Below, one piece after another: positions 1 to 11,166 of a stretch of DNA of 64,000 nucleotides (position 1 is its first letter; each line of letters starts with the position of its first letter). The DNA lies in the NCBI GenBank assembly GCA_022264855.1, contig JABYQU010000015.1:186001-250000 (forward strand), given 5' to 3'. The position numbers were made by a program, and so were the translations under genes. Source of the stretch: Lenzites betulinus. Lineage: Eukaryota; Basidiomycota; Agaricomycetes; Polyporales; Polyporaceae. Under the pieces are notes generated by a model. It had not been told where the DNA came from. It saw only the letters and a program-made list of their open reading frames with translations, and made no database searches.

Positions 1-340
1 GGAAAAGTACCTGCTCTCAGATAGTGTGGTTTTAGTACTGTGGCCTGTGCTACTGTATACCCATCGCGCTCGGTGTATGCTTGTTCAACACATACGTTGG
101 TATTGGTCTCCCGTAATCGTTTTCCGTGTACTGCCACTGCCATCGAAAACACTTGGGACAACTGCGGCCCGCTCTAACCTGTGCCACTGCGAACGCGGTC
201 GTGCCGGTGATGTCAATGCCGCTGCGCGCGCTTGGGCGTCTACCCATCTTTATCTAAACCACCGAAGTCGAACGCTCGCTGCCATACACGTCTCACCACA
301 CTAGCACCGGGGCACGCGACGTGTCCATAAAACAGGGTAG
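1..340. other. 5' flank of verprolin gene, no gene seen
   Basis: No reading frame here resembles a protein. Verprolins of other fungi usually carry a proline-rich leader before the WH2 motif; no such codons are visible, but an AG at 334-335 (after a run ending in aaaacag) could be an acceptor of an intron whose donor lies upstream of the window. Confidence 0.5.
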
Positions 341-1826
341 ATGGCCTCATCTGAACTGCTCAAACAAATCCAGGCAGGCAAGCGGCTCAAAAAGGCCGAA
401 ACAAATGATCGTAGTGCGCCCACTATCGAGGCTCCCAAGGGGGGTGGAGGTGGGAGAGGTGGCATGGGTGCTCCGTCGATCCCGGTAGGGCCCTCCTCCT
501 CCGGTGGAGGAGGTGGTCCACCGCAACTAGCTGGGTTGTTTGCGGGTGGGATGCCCAAGCTTAAGCCGGCAGGTTCGAGTCAACTAGGTATGGCTGCTGA
601 ATTTCCAACCTCTGAACACGATTGACAAAGTTGTGGGCGTACTAGGTAAACCTCCTGCACTAGGGAAACCACCTACGATCCCGAGACGAGAGACACCGTC
701 TGCCCCTGCTGCACCACCCACGCCTGCCAACAGACCATCGCCTGCGAGACCTGCTGCTGCACCGCCCGCACCTCCTGCGCCTCCAGTGCGGTCTGCCCCC
801 AGCCTTCCTGCACGGTCTGCTCCTAGTCTGCCCGCTCGCTCGGCGCCGAGTCTTCCTGCACGGTCAGCTCCCAGCCTACCGGAACGCTCAGCTCCCAGTC
901 TTCCAGCTCGGGGGCCTCCGTCACTGCCCAACTCGCCCCCAGCCCCTCCGCCGCGCAAAGTCCCGCCCCCGCCCCGCGCTTCTTCTCCGCCGGCCATACC
1001 TCCTCGAGGATCATCGCCAGCCAACAGCCGGATGGGACGCCCGGAGACGCCTCCGAGGCCGGCTTCTGCTCTCCCGCCCCGTAAGGTACCACAACCGCCA
1101 GGCGGACGAGCGGCGCCGCCCCCTCCGCCGCGTCCGTCCTCTCTTTCCGTACACCACAGTGAGAGCAGCTCTGGCATAGGTGGACGCCCCGTCCCTCCGC
1201 CGCCCCCCGCACGTAGAGGTGGACACGGTGCTCCTCCCCCACCGCCTGTTCGACAACGAGTGCAGTCCGAAGCGGATGCGACTCCCGCGGCTCCTCCCCC
1301 GCCCCCTGCGAGGCACACGCCTGCACCCCCTGCTCCGCCCCCCGTGAGACATGCCCCTGCTGCCCCGCCGCCGCCACCTCCTCCTCCGCCCGCGGCCCCT
1401 CCGTCGCCTCCTCCAGCACCTCCGCCGGCACGCCATAGCACCCCGCCCGCTGCACCGCCGCCGCCTCCACCGGTCGCGCCCCCGCCATCGCGTTCGCGCA
1501 CAACATCAGGCTCGAATCTGCGCCCACCATCAGCGCCTCCGAGCAGAGTGCCCTCAGGACTGATCCCGAAGCTGAACGGGAACGGCAATTCGGACCCGCG
1601 CCGAAAGAGTGAGCATCGTACTTAGTTTCAATTGACCAGGTCCCGCGCACAGCTTGCTGATATTGTCTGGTGTTCTCCATCTCTAGTACCCACGCCCCCG
1701 CCTACGGTCGGGGCTCACACGTTCCCTGTCTCGGGGTTCCCGCCACCCCGGCCGTTCGCGGCGGGAGTGAAGAACTATGCTGGAGGGCGGCAGCGGGGGT
1801 GTAATTTCGACCTTGGATCTCTGTAA
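341..1826 (+). CDS. VRP1: Verprolin / WIP-like actin-binding protein
   Basis: Three exons: 341-587, 646-1608, 1687-1826 (449 aa). The protein begins with a WH2 actin-binding motif (LLKQIQAGKRLKK, residues 5-17, followed by the conserved ETNDRSAP), continues as a very long proline-rich region with SH3/profilin-type PPP ligands, and ends with the Las17/WASP-binding signature (HTFPVSGFPPPRPF, then a Tyr/Gly-rich tail). Members bind G-actin and WASP at endocytic patches. The third exon is easily missed: intron 1609-1686 is 78 nt, in frame, and removes a TAG at 1623; without it the protein would lack the WASP-binding end. A CDS-internal repeat (RSAPSLPA, about residues 125-170) is described separately. 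The WH2 motif sits almost at the N-terminus, so a further upstream exon is possible. Confidence 0.85.
789..920 (+). repeat. 24-nt coding tandem repeat in verprolin
   Basis: Five to six imperfect copies of a 24-nt unit encoding RSAPSLPA (one copy ends in E, the last becomes RGPPSLPN). The copies differ at synonymous sites, so the array is not very recent. Confidence 0.8.
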
Positions 1827-2237
1827 TGTACATGACGGCGGCGTCTGGAGAGCGGAAATGCCACGTATGCTACGGTGTGCTTCGGATGTGCCTTGGCGTG
1901 CTGGCAGTCATGAGTCGCGCACAAGAGGGCTAAATGAGGCCTGGAGGTGGGAAGATGCGCAATATGTCCGCGTAAAGGCCGGAGGGTGTCCGCGCCAGGA
2001 GGCGCGGGGAGGTGCTGGAGGAAGCCCAAACGCCGCGGGTGGAGGAGCGAGCTTGTGATGTCGAGGCTTGTCAGAAGCGGGCGCCTGCGTGAATCAGTTG
2101 GCAGCGGGGCTCGGCTCGGGTGATGGGGCTTATGTATATAGTGACACGTCGACAGCGCTCCGTCTTTATAAACCCTGCGCCGGCGCTGCAGCCGCACAAA
2201 GCCTCTCCGCCTCCTCTCCCTCCTCTCCTCGCGCACG
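1827..2237. other. Verprolin 3' end / PDI promoter
   Basis: No gene. It holds the 3' untranslated region of the verprolin gene and the promoter of the disulfide isomerase gene, including a TATA box and an ACGTG-containing element listed separately. Confidence 0.6.
2165..2172 (+). promoter_or_regulatory. TATA box of PDI gene
   Basis: TTTATAAA lies 66 nt before the PDI start codon and is followed by a pyrimidine-rich stretch typical of highly expressed fungal genes. Confidence 0.55.
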
Positions 2238-4013
2238 ATGCGGTTCTCGCATTTGTTCTCCTCGGCGGCCGCCTTCGCCCTCTTCTCTGCCGTCCTCGCC
2301 TCCGACGTCCTCGACCTCACCCACGACAACTTCAATGCTGTCGTCGACCCCGAGTCCCTCATGCTTGTCGAGTTCTTCGCACCATGGTAAGCGACGCGCC
2401 GCGTGCTCTGCTGCTACCCCGGGCTGAACGCGCGTAGGTGCGGCCACTGCAAGGCCCTCGCCCCTCACTACGAGGAGGCCGCCACCGCGCTCAAGGAGAA
2501 GAACATCAAGATTGCCAAGGTCAACTGTGTTGACGAGGCAGAGTTCTGCCAGACCAACGGTATCCAGGGATACCCGTACGTTCTCTGCTTGTTCGCGCTC
2601 GGCCTGGAACTGACCGACTGGGTCTGACAGCACTCTCCGTGTCTACCGCAACGGGGAGTTCAGCGACTACACTGGCCCCCGCAAGGCTGATGGCATCATC
2701 AGCTACATGACCAAGTGAGTTCTGCGGCGCTGTTATGCGCGCGTCAGGCTGACAGTCGAGTTAGGCAATCCCTGCCCGCTGTTACTGAAGTCACGAAGGA
2801 CAACTTTGAGGATTTCAAGAAGGCGGACAAGATTGTTGCGCTTGCTATCATCCCTACGAGCACGGGCGCGATTGAGGCGGAATTCAGCGCCGTAGCCAGC
2901 AAGCACCGCGACGAGTACCTGTTCGGTCTTACAACCGACAAGTCCATCGCCGAGGCTATCGGCATCGTTGCCCCGGCCATCGTCCTCTTCCGCGACTTTG
3001 ATGAGCCCCAGTCCGAGTACCCCTATTTCATGTCGGGCACGACTGCGAAGGAGATTGAGAGCTGGATCAAGGAGCTCTCCATCCCCATCGTCGACGAGGT
3101 TGGCGCGGAGAACTACCAGGTCTACGCCTCCAGCGGGAAGCCGCTCGCGTACCTCTTCGTCGACCCTACCGATGAGAAGCTCCAGGAGCACATCGCGATC
3201 ATCAAGCCCGTTGCCCAAAAGTACCGCGGGAAGGTCAACTTCGTCTGGATCGACGCCGTCAAGTTCGGCGACCACGCTCGCGCGCTCAACCTGAACGAGG
3301 CCAAGTGGCCCAGCTTCGTCCTCCAGGACCTTGAGAAGCAGCTGAAGTACCCGTACGACCAGAACCTCGAGGTTACCGCCGAGGCTGTTGAGAACCTGCT
3401 CGAGCTGTTCTTCAGCGGCTCACTCAGCCCCGAGCTGAAGAGCCAGCCCATCCCCGAGACTCAGGATGAGCCCGTGTACGACTTGGTCGGCAAGGAGTTC
3501 GAGGAGGTCGTCTTCAACGACGAGAAGGACGTCTTCGTTGAGTTCTACGCTACGTGGTAAGTGTGTTTCTTGACCGCCTATCGCGCCATTTTCTTACATT
3601 GTTTCCAGGTGCGGCCACTGCAAGCGCCTCAAGCCTACCTGGGACTCGCTCGGCGAGCGCTTTGCGAACGTCAAGGACCGTGTCGTTATGTGAGTTATAC
3701 CGTGGCATGTCGACGGCCTTTGGCTCACCGTGCTCCTTCCTACAGTGCCAAGATGGAGGCTACGGAGAACGATCTCCCTCCTACAGTGCCCTTCCGCGTC
3801 TCCGGCTTCCCCACACTCAAGTTCAAGAAGGCGGGCACCCGCGAATTCATTGACTACGACGGCGACCGCTCCCTAGAGAGCCTCATTGCCTTCGTTGAGG
3901 AGAACGCGGAGAACCCGCTTGACCCCAACGTGCCCTTCGGCAACAGCACTCCCGTCCAGGACACCGAGCAGATCGTTCTGGAGCAGGAGCACGACCACCA
4001 CGATGAGCTCTGA
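2238..4013 (+). CDS. PDI1: Protein disulfide isomerase
   Basis: Six exons: 2238-2386, 2438-2575, 2631-2714, 2765-3556, 3609-3689, 3746-4013 (503 aa). It catalyses disulfide formation and isomerisation in the ER lumen. A signal peptide (residues 1-21, cut near VLA/SD) leads into an a-b-b'-a' thioredoxin layout: active sites WCGHCK at residues 50-55 and 388-393, and the ER-retrieval tail HDEL at 500-503. Both active-site tryptophan codons are split by an intron at the same place (TG|G), a sign of the ancient duplication of the a domains. Length matches the family (about 500 aa). The start is the only ATG in front of the signal peptide. Confidence 0.96.
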
Positions 4014-4313
4014 GCGTCAGTTGAGAGGACCTCTACCGCATTATCCCTACGATTATTATGTATTAGTCAAGGCTTAGCCTTCTTGAAAATTCCAAGGGTT
4101 TGTTGGACCGGCCAAATCGTCTGTTGATCAGCGCACGACGAGAAGCATACGGATCTGACCAAGACTGTATGCGACATGCTATCCATTGAAGGGCGTCTTT
4201 TGGAGGATACAAGGATGCTAAAACTTCTCTTCCTACAGGGCAACTGACTGATACACCACCAAATACGCGCCATAAGTAAAGGAATCCAGTGTGTGATGGG
4301 AGGAGAGGGACAT
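4014..4313. other. Convergent 3' ends of PDI and TCTP
   Basis: 300 nt between two converging genes. I see only 3' untranslated sequence. Confidence 0.6.
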
Positions 4314-5047
4314 CTAGAGCTTGATCTCCTTGAGACCGTCCTTCCAGAACGTGAAGTAGGCTGCCAGGGGCTGTGAGATCGCGTCCACGGCACAGGATGA
4401 ACGAACGTACGGGTGACACCGTCCTCGCGGTAGTTGAGGAGGGCGACCATGCCATCGGGGTTCATGTTCTCGCCGGTGTAGAACTCGTAGTCCTTGAAGT
4501 TGCCGACGAGCTTCTTAGCGAACGCCTGCGCGCCCTTCTCGAAGGTATCGACGCGATCAGGCTTGGTCTCCTGGAGGTGCTGCTTCACGGCCTTCATGTA
4601 GCTCTGTAATCGGATGCGGCGTTAGCGTCTGCCCGCGGCACATCAGCACATCGGGAGGCGGGGCGCACCTTGAGGTAAGTGAGGAAGGACTTCTTGTCGA
4701 ACTGCGTCGACTGGAGGCGGAAGGAGTAGACGACGTTGTTGACGGTGGTCGCGCCCTCCTCCAGGGACTCATCCTGGTCCTCAGCCGAGGGGTTGGCGCC
4801 TGAATGGGGGTCAGCGCGCGCACGCTCGGGTAGATCAAGAGGGTACGTGCCGATATCGACGTCCGCGCCAGGCTTGACGGTGATCAGCTGGCAGTCGACC
4901 TCGTACACGATGTCATCAACCAGCTTGCTGCAAACATGGGTGAGCCGGCTGTCCCTCGGGCGTAGTACTACGCGAGATGGGTGCGTACATGGGGAAGGCG
5001 TCCGAGAACATCTCGTCGCCGGAGATGACATCGCTGTAGAGAAGCAT
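4314..5047 (-). CDS. TMA19: Translationally controlled tumor protein (TCTP)
   Basis: Five exons read on the minus strand: 5047-4989, 4927-4851, 4799-4669, 4603-4411, 4360-4314 (168 aa, the family's usual length). TCTP/Tma19 is an abundant ribosome- and microtubule-associated cytosolic protein. The first residues ([18 protein letters not shown]), the GANPSAED stretch, the [11 protein letters not shown] helix and the C-terminal [14 protein letters not shown] all fit the family. The second intron (4850-4800, 51 nt) is GC..AG: only this join restores the conserved DIGANPSAE reading. The alternative is to leave it unspliced, which adds 17 residues in frame. The gene is head-to-head with UTP15 across 299 nt. 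Confidence 0.95.
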
Positions 5048-5346
5048 GGCGGCGGATTGGAGGAGAGGGCGGAGGGCGTGGAGAGAGAGCGAGAGTGAGT
5101 GAGGGGGACCTGAGAGCAAAGGAAAGGCGGCGGGCCCGGGCTATGTACACTTTTCGCCGAAAAATAACGGGCGGGGCAGAATCTGCACCGAACCGATCAA
5201 TCGATCTCTTATCGTCCCGGCACGTGCTCTTCTCCGCATTCACTGCACTTGCCTTTTTGGAACTTTTTTGAGCTCGTCCACCTGCGCCGCGAACGTGCTC
5301 CGTCCTGTCCGCCGTCCGGCTATAGCTGCATACCGCTACCCTACTC
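5048..5346. promoter_or_regulatory. Shared promoter TCTP / UTP15
   Basis: 299 nt between divergent start codons. No clear TATA box for either gene; pyrimidine-rich stretches lie just before both starts. Confidence 0.5.
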
Positions 5347-7187
5347 ATGGACTACCAGCCCGTAGTCGTCCGCAAGCACCCCCGTCCCGCCTCCACAAAA
5401 CACAACGCCGAGTCCAGGTACTGGCGGCAGTACAGGCACCCAGTCTTCATCAAGGAGTACGCACCCGTAACCTCCGTCCACTTCTCGCCTGCAAAGCCAC
5501 ACCGGTATGCGGTGACCGCCGCCACCCGCGTGCAAATATACGCACCGCGGACACAGAAGGTCACGAAGACAATATCCCGTTTCAAGGATGTCGCTCGGAG
5601 TGGGTGTATACGAGGGGACGGAAAGCTTGTAATTGCAGGAGACGACAGTGGCCTTATACAGGTGCGTACCTCTGCGGTTATGGCGTTGGCCCTCATGTGA
5701 AGAGACCGTGTATCCGGCTGGTGCTCAAGTTGCTCCTCGTAGTTATTTGACATCAACTCCCGTGCCATCCTCCGCACGCTTGACTCCCACAAACAACCCG
5801 TCCATGTCACGCGGTTCTCCCAGCTCGACCAGACACAGGTTCTCTCATGTTCAGACGACACCACCGTGAAGCTATGGGACGTACCATCACAGGCCGCCAT
5901 CACCACCTTCCTCGACCACTCCGACTACGTCCGCTCCGGCCAGGTCTCCACCTCCAACCCGCACCTCGTTCTCACCGGCTCCTACGATGCGACTGTCCGC
6001 CTGTTCGACTCAAGAACGGGCGAATGCGAGATGGTCATGGGCGAGCCCTCCGGCGCAGGCAACACGCGGAATACCGCACCCGTAGAGCAGGTCCTCATGT
6101 TCCCCTCCGGCACCGTCGCGCTGTCCACAGCGGGGCCCATTATGCGCGTGTGGGACCTGGTGGCGGGCGGGCGGTGTACGCGGGCGATGTCCAACCACCA
6201 GAAGACCATCACCTCGCTCGCGTTCAACTCGGATGCAAGCCGGGTTCTGACTGGGGGCTTGGACCAAATGGTGAAGGTGTACGACGTGAGCACATATCGT
6301 GTTGTACATACCATGCGGTATCCCGCACCAATCCTCTGCATGGCAATATCGGTATGTCATCCCCTCCACGGTGGTCCGCCTCTGTTTCTCACTATCGAGC
6401 ACCCCACAGCCCGACGAAACGCACATCGCGGCCGGTATGTCGGATGGAACACTGTCCGTGCGGAGACGACAGCCCAAGGCGTCCGAACCTGCATCGAAAG
6501 ACCTCTTTTCGGCCGCGTCTCTGCGGACAGGCGCATTCGAGTCCTTCCTTGGCGGCGCTATCCCGGCCCTCGGAGAGGGACGCGTCAAGGAAAAGAAGAA
6601 ATCCAAGCCAATAGGCGACGTGGACGAGCTCAGGGTCGAAAGCAAGCGGAAGAAGCGGCTGCGCGACTACGATCGGCTACTGAAGAACTTCAAGTACTCT
6701 GCTGCGCTTGACTCTGTTTTGCGCAAGGTATGCATAATATCTGGTCTCCGAAGGGTAGTTCGGTGCGTTAATGGGGATCATAGAACGTGCCTCCAACCAC
6801 GACATTCTCGCTCGTTCAAGAGCTCGTCCATCGTGACGGCCTCCGGATGGCACTAGCGGGGCGCGACGATGTTCTGTTGGAGCCAATACTGAGGTTACTA
6901 CTGAAGCACGTCACGGACCCACGTTTCGGCGAGATGGTCTGCGACGTCGCCAACGTGGTCATCGGTGAGTGGAAGCAACCACCTATGCACATACTTTCTG
7001 CTGAAACATGAACCACCTTTCAGAAATGTACACACCAGTACTGGGGCAGTCACCACTCATCGACACCTTGTTCGTGCGCCTACGAAAGAAGGTCGCGGCC
7101 GAGATACGGTTCCAAAAAGAGCTTGTGAAGGCGAAGGGCGCGCTGGACATGCTCCTTGCGTCGGCGGCGCTCTCTCTAGTTGTATAG
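5347..7187 (+). CDS. UTP15: U3 small nucleolar RNA-associated protein 15
   Basis: Five exons: 5347-5661, 5743-6351, 6410-6727, 6784-6964, 7024-7187 (528 aa). UTP15 is a WD40 subunit of the t-UTP part of the small-subunit processome and acts in the nucleolus in early 18S rRNA processing and rDNA transcription. WD repeats run from about residue 40 to 320 (LSCSDDTTVKLWD, VLTGSYDATVRLFD, VLTGGLDQMVKVYD are clear blades). After a Lys/Arg-rich linker the helical UTP15 C-terminal domain follows (LRDYDRLLKNFKYSAALD to the end). Length is like human and yeast UTP15. Exons join in phase throughout. Confidence 0.94.
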
Positions 7188-7259
7188 GTGGGGCGACCGC
7201 GCCGGGGCGCGCTCCATATTAGTGCTACACATACTGTACTTCATACATTGTCCGTATAA

Positions 7260-9709
7260 TCAGCAGGCATCTAGGAAAGCGATGAGGTTGCGCAGGATCT
7301 CGCGTTGCGATAGCGCGCCGTCGGGATTGGCGTCGGTGGGTTCCTCATCGACGTTGTCGTGGTAGATCTGGAGGATTTTGACGATGTCCTTGAAGGACTG
7401 GTTTTTCCTGTCCAGGAGCTTTTGGATGTGCGCGCGAACCTGCGTACCGTCAGCTTTGGGAACCTGAGCGAGGATGCGACAAAGCCTACCCCATCGTCTT
7501 CCATGGCAATCCACGCAAGAATATAGTCAATCGTCTGAAGCGTGAACAGGCCGCCATCCAAGCGGCGTAGGTACCAGAGGTCGTCCATCTCCGACTCAAC
7601 CGCTTCGCCTTCCGCCTCCATTCGCTGAGGAACCGTGGTTAGGACATGCTCGTGCAGGCCGGCAGAGAACACGTACCTTCTTCTCGTCCGCGATCTCCTT
7701 CTCTGTCACCTTCAGCCGATTATGAGCAGCATCGCGAATTTCCAGAAGCTTTTCTGGCTTCTCGTAGTTGCCCTCCACGAATTTGGCCAGCAGGCGGATG
7801 CGTGCCGGCGAGTCTGATGCGAGGTTGGACAGAAGGGATGAAACTATGCCGAGAGTGTGCGCGGTGTCCTCAGATGCTGCATGACCCGCGGTGACTTTTT
7901 GCTTCTTCCCAGCCTACCACAAAGTTGTTAGTCCGCAGCGTGATGAGAAAAGGACGTCGAACATACCTTGCCTCCCATGAATGTTGAGAAAAGTGTCTTC
8001 AAGCCTAGTGCGTCAACAAACGTTTCACAGGCTGCTGTGCCCGCCGGACCCGACATGGCGTAGTCCAAGACCTTGATTGCTCTTGAACGAGCTTGCATCT
8101 TGTCCCTGGAAGGACGTCAGAAGGACATCATTTCTACGGAGACTCTGAGCTCACTTCAACATCAGCACCATGAGATCTACGCCCTCGGAGTCCAGGAATT
8201 GTTGCTTGACTTCTGGTTCACCGAGAGCTGAACAGAGAACATCAAACACATTTTCCATGAACTCCGTCTCGTCTGGGTCAACAGGATCCCGTTTGCGGTA
8301 GCGCTGTCAGGCAGTTGATGTTCAGCCAGACACGACCGTCGAATGTGATATGGGTACATACGGAGAGAATCTTCAGAAGCGTCTCAACACCATCTTGTGA
8401 TCCTAGTTCTAGCCGATTTGCTCTGTTGCTCTGGAGGACGATGGATAGGATTTCGGCTGCGTAGCCTCTGTTCTCGTCGTGCTTGCTCGACCCTATCTGC
8501 TTCAACAACCACGGTAGTATCTTTGTTTTCGCGACGAGTCGCGTGGAGAGCTCTGCGTTGAATCCGAGCAAATTCTCGAAGATACCTGCAGACGTGGTCA
8601 AATTACGACTATGTTTAGAAGGCGGAACCACTCACCCAGGACATGGAATATGCCTTGCCGGTCAGATTCTTCCGCCTCGTTGAAGCGACTCAGGTTGTCC
8701 ACCAACAGCTCAAGAATTGCGTTATCAAGCTGCAAAATCTCTCAGCCGGTCTGGCATTCGCCAATTTATGATGCAGACATACGAAGCTCTGGATCAGCTG
8801 CTTGAGCGCATCTTCACGACTCCCTTCGCCCTCCTCCTCTTCCTCCGCTTCGTTGCCGACGTCCTCGTCTGTGAATTCGTGTATGACTTCGACAGCGTCG
8901 ATGACAATGTCCACGTTTTCGTGACTTAGAAGCCCAATTAACCGTTCGACTGCTCCTGAACGGATGATTTCTGGGTATGCAATCACGAGTGACTGGGCCA
9001 GTGGCAGAAGGGCCTTGATAGCGGCGTCAAGATCAGCTTCGGAGTCAATGAATCTGCGACGAAATGTGGCTGTTAAACATATTGTGAGGACGAACATCTA
9101 TACGCGACTTACTTTGTGGGATCGTCCGGGTACTTCGACCGTTGGTCTTGGTTCTTGTTCACTGCACGCTCGAATCGTGTTAATAGACGTCGGACAGTCA
9201 CTGCGTTCATCTCCTCCAACTATCCGTCTAGACTCAGTAATGAGCCCACGACCAAGGACGCGTCGAGAGTACTCACATCTTCTCGTGCCTCCTCGCCACC
9301 CGCTCGATCGAATATGTTCAGAATTTCCTTCTGCTCTTGTGTCAGACCACCACCGTAGAAACGGCCCTCGTCGTCCTCCTCCGCAAAGTAGTCGGCATCC
9401 CCTCCGGGTGCGAACTCCGAGGTGTCCATGGAATCCTGCCCTTCCTCCTCGTCTTCCACGGTGGCTGCCCGTCTCTTGCCCTTGTCGCGCGACGGTGCGT
9501 CGTTTGTGGTTTCCACAACCATAGCGGGCTCGTCGGACTCGGTATCCATCCGCATTCGTTTAAGCATGTCGGGCGTGGGGTTGTCGGGCATTCGCCTCTT
9601 CAAGTTGCTCCCAGCCGGCAGCTTTGGCACCTGGGGAGTATATTCAGGTGAGCAGGGCAGCTTCCGAAGACGTCGAGTGTATGACCTTAAACAGCTTGTC
9701 AATATCCAT
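7260..9709 (-). CDS. CTNNBL1: Beta-catenin-like protein 1 (CTNNBL1)
   Basis: Eleven exons on the minus strand: 9709-9686, 9630-9277, 9219-9113, 9053-8783, 8729-8636, 8585-8362, 8303-8155, 8105-7967, 7913-7677, 7624-7490, 7439-7260 (637 aa). CTNNBL1 is an armadillo-repeat nuclear protein that associates with the Prp19/CDC5 spliceosome complex. The first exon codes only eight residues (MDIDKLFK). An acidic/basic N-terminal region precedes the family block FDRAGGEEARED, then NAVTVRRLLTRFERAVNKNQ and helical ARM repeats (VKALLPLAQ-like, IFENLLGFNAELSTRLV). It ends SQREILRNLIAFLDAC. Its 3' end converges on UTP15 with only 72 nt between. Confidence 0.93.
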
Positions 9710-10342
9710 CTTGTTCGTGATACAGTATGAGTCTGTGGGCCAATAGCGAGAAGGTACAAGTTGTTGGACAAGGACGCAAGAGGCGAGGTGTGTGCTCTTG
9801 CGCGCTAGAACCGCGTCATATTCAGCTACAGACTACAGTGCGTATGTAGGCGCCGACCGCAACCCTTCCCCGGACCTGAATTCAAGGTATCTAGTACATA
9901 ACTTACTGCGTGCACTGTATAACAGACTACATACGATCCACCATTCATGTACATCTATCGCACTCAGGCACGCTCATACTACATCGCTTATCCTCACCAT
10001 ATCACAAGTACAAAGCCCCAGTCCTCGGGGACTGCATACCTGTCATCGTTTACGGTGGTATTGATTGCAGCTTGAGGCGTTGAGGCGTTGAGGCGTTGAA
10101 TACGGTCATTCTTATTCTTGCATCCGATGGACTTTGTATCGAGGCGACCGTACTTCCCACTCCACAATTCCCACTCCACAAAAAGCTACACGCATAGTGG
10201 CGCATATCATTGTATCATGGTACATCATAGCGTACAATAATTCTACGAAACATTGCAAGCAACGCGGCGTAAGCAGAATGCACTGTCTGAACTCACATAC
10301 GAGTGGCCCGCCCCTGCACGTACTGGCCGCACCTGTGCACCT
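9710..10342. other. Intergenic, CTNNBL1 promoter and RBM42 3' end
   Basis: 633 nt with no plausible gene. It is richer in AT than its surroundings and holds a short 8-bp triple repeat (10074-10097). Confidence 0.5.
10074..10097. repeat. 8-bp tandem repeat, three copies
   Basis: Three perfect copies of GAGGCGTT in the intergenic region upstream of CTNNBL1. No function evident. Confidence 0.7.
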
Positions 10343-11166
10343 TCAGTAGGGCTTATGACGGTTCTTCTTCAACTCCTTCTCAAGCTGTTTGGCTTTGCGA
10401 TGGCCGATCTCGACGGGGTTGACGGCATTATCAGCCTTCTTCAGCTTGATAGGACGGTTACCCACGTATTTGCCTGCAGTGACGGGAGCCTGAGGACAAT
10501 ACAGAGTAGAGGGGTACGAACGACTGACCATCCATCTCCTTCCATGCCTTCAAAAAGTCCTCCGGATCAGAGAAAGCTACAAATCCGAACTTGGCCTATC
10601 GAATAATAATCAGCGCAACTCTATGAGATTCGACGTTCTGCGACATACCTTACTGCTGAGCCTGTCTCGAATAACACGCGCCTTCTGGAAAGATGCGTAC
10701 TTGTTGAAGGCGTTGGACAATACATCGTCGGAGACGTCATTGCTCAGGTCGCCTACGAATAGACGGAACCATGCTGCGGAAGGACTTGAGCGAGATGTAC
10801 CACACGCTGCAGACAACGGGTCTTACATGGGTTCCACTCCAGAAGAGTCTGGTCTTCCCAGACCTTTCCGGCCCCTTTGCGCAAAACCGTGGTTCGCTTT
10901 CCACCCTTGGCAAGCTTGCCTCCAGCGCCGCCGCGCTTGTCCACTGTTGCACCTGGAACGTAGGCGCTCTGTTGAGCCACGATTCCCACATCGTACTCAT
11001 ACGCGTTGGCGGGTACTGGGGCGCTGTGTGCGGAGGTTGACGAGCCCGGAATCGGGTACATCGGCCCTTGGTAAGGCTGGTGATAGGGGTTGTAGTCTGA
11101 ACTGGAGCCGGCACCCTGCTGATACGGGTATTGCTGGTAATAGTTCTGGGAGGAGTACGGATCCAT
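10343..11166 (-). CDS. RBM42-like RNA-binding protein
   Basis: Four exons on the minus strand: 11166-10827, 10773-10649, 10595-10529, 10473-10343 (220 aa). An N-terminal Tyr/Gln/Pro-rich disordered region (residues 1-90) is followed by the RBM42 linker (GKVWEDQTLLEWNP) and one RRM with RNP2 LFVGDL near residues 118-123 and RNP1 AKFGFVAF at 156-163. It ends with the basic RBM42 tail (HRKAKQLEKELKKNRHKPY). Human RBM42 is a splicing-associated, hnRNP K-binding protein; the same role here is inference. It is divergent from RPL5 and shares its promoter region. Confidence 0.9.

Noticed and set aside
584..1588. 334-codon Gly/Arg-rich minus-strand frame
   Set aside because: Mirror image of the proline-rich verprolin exon; composition follows from CCN codons on the other strand.
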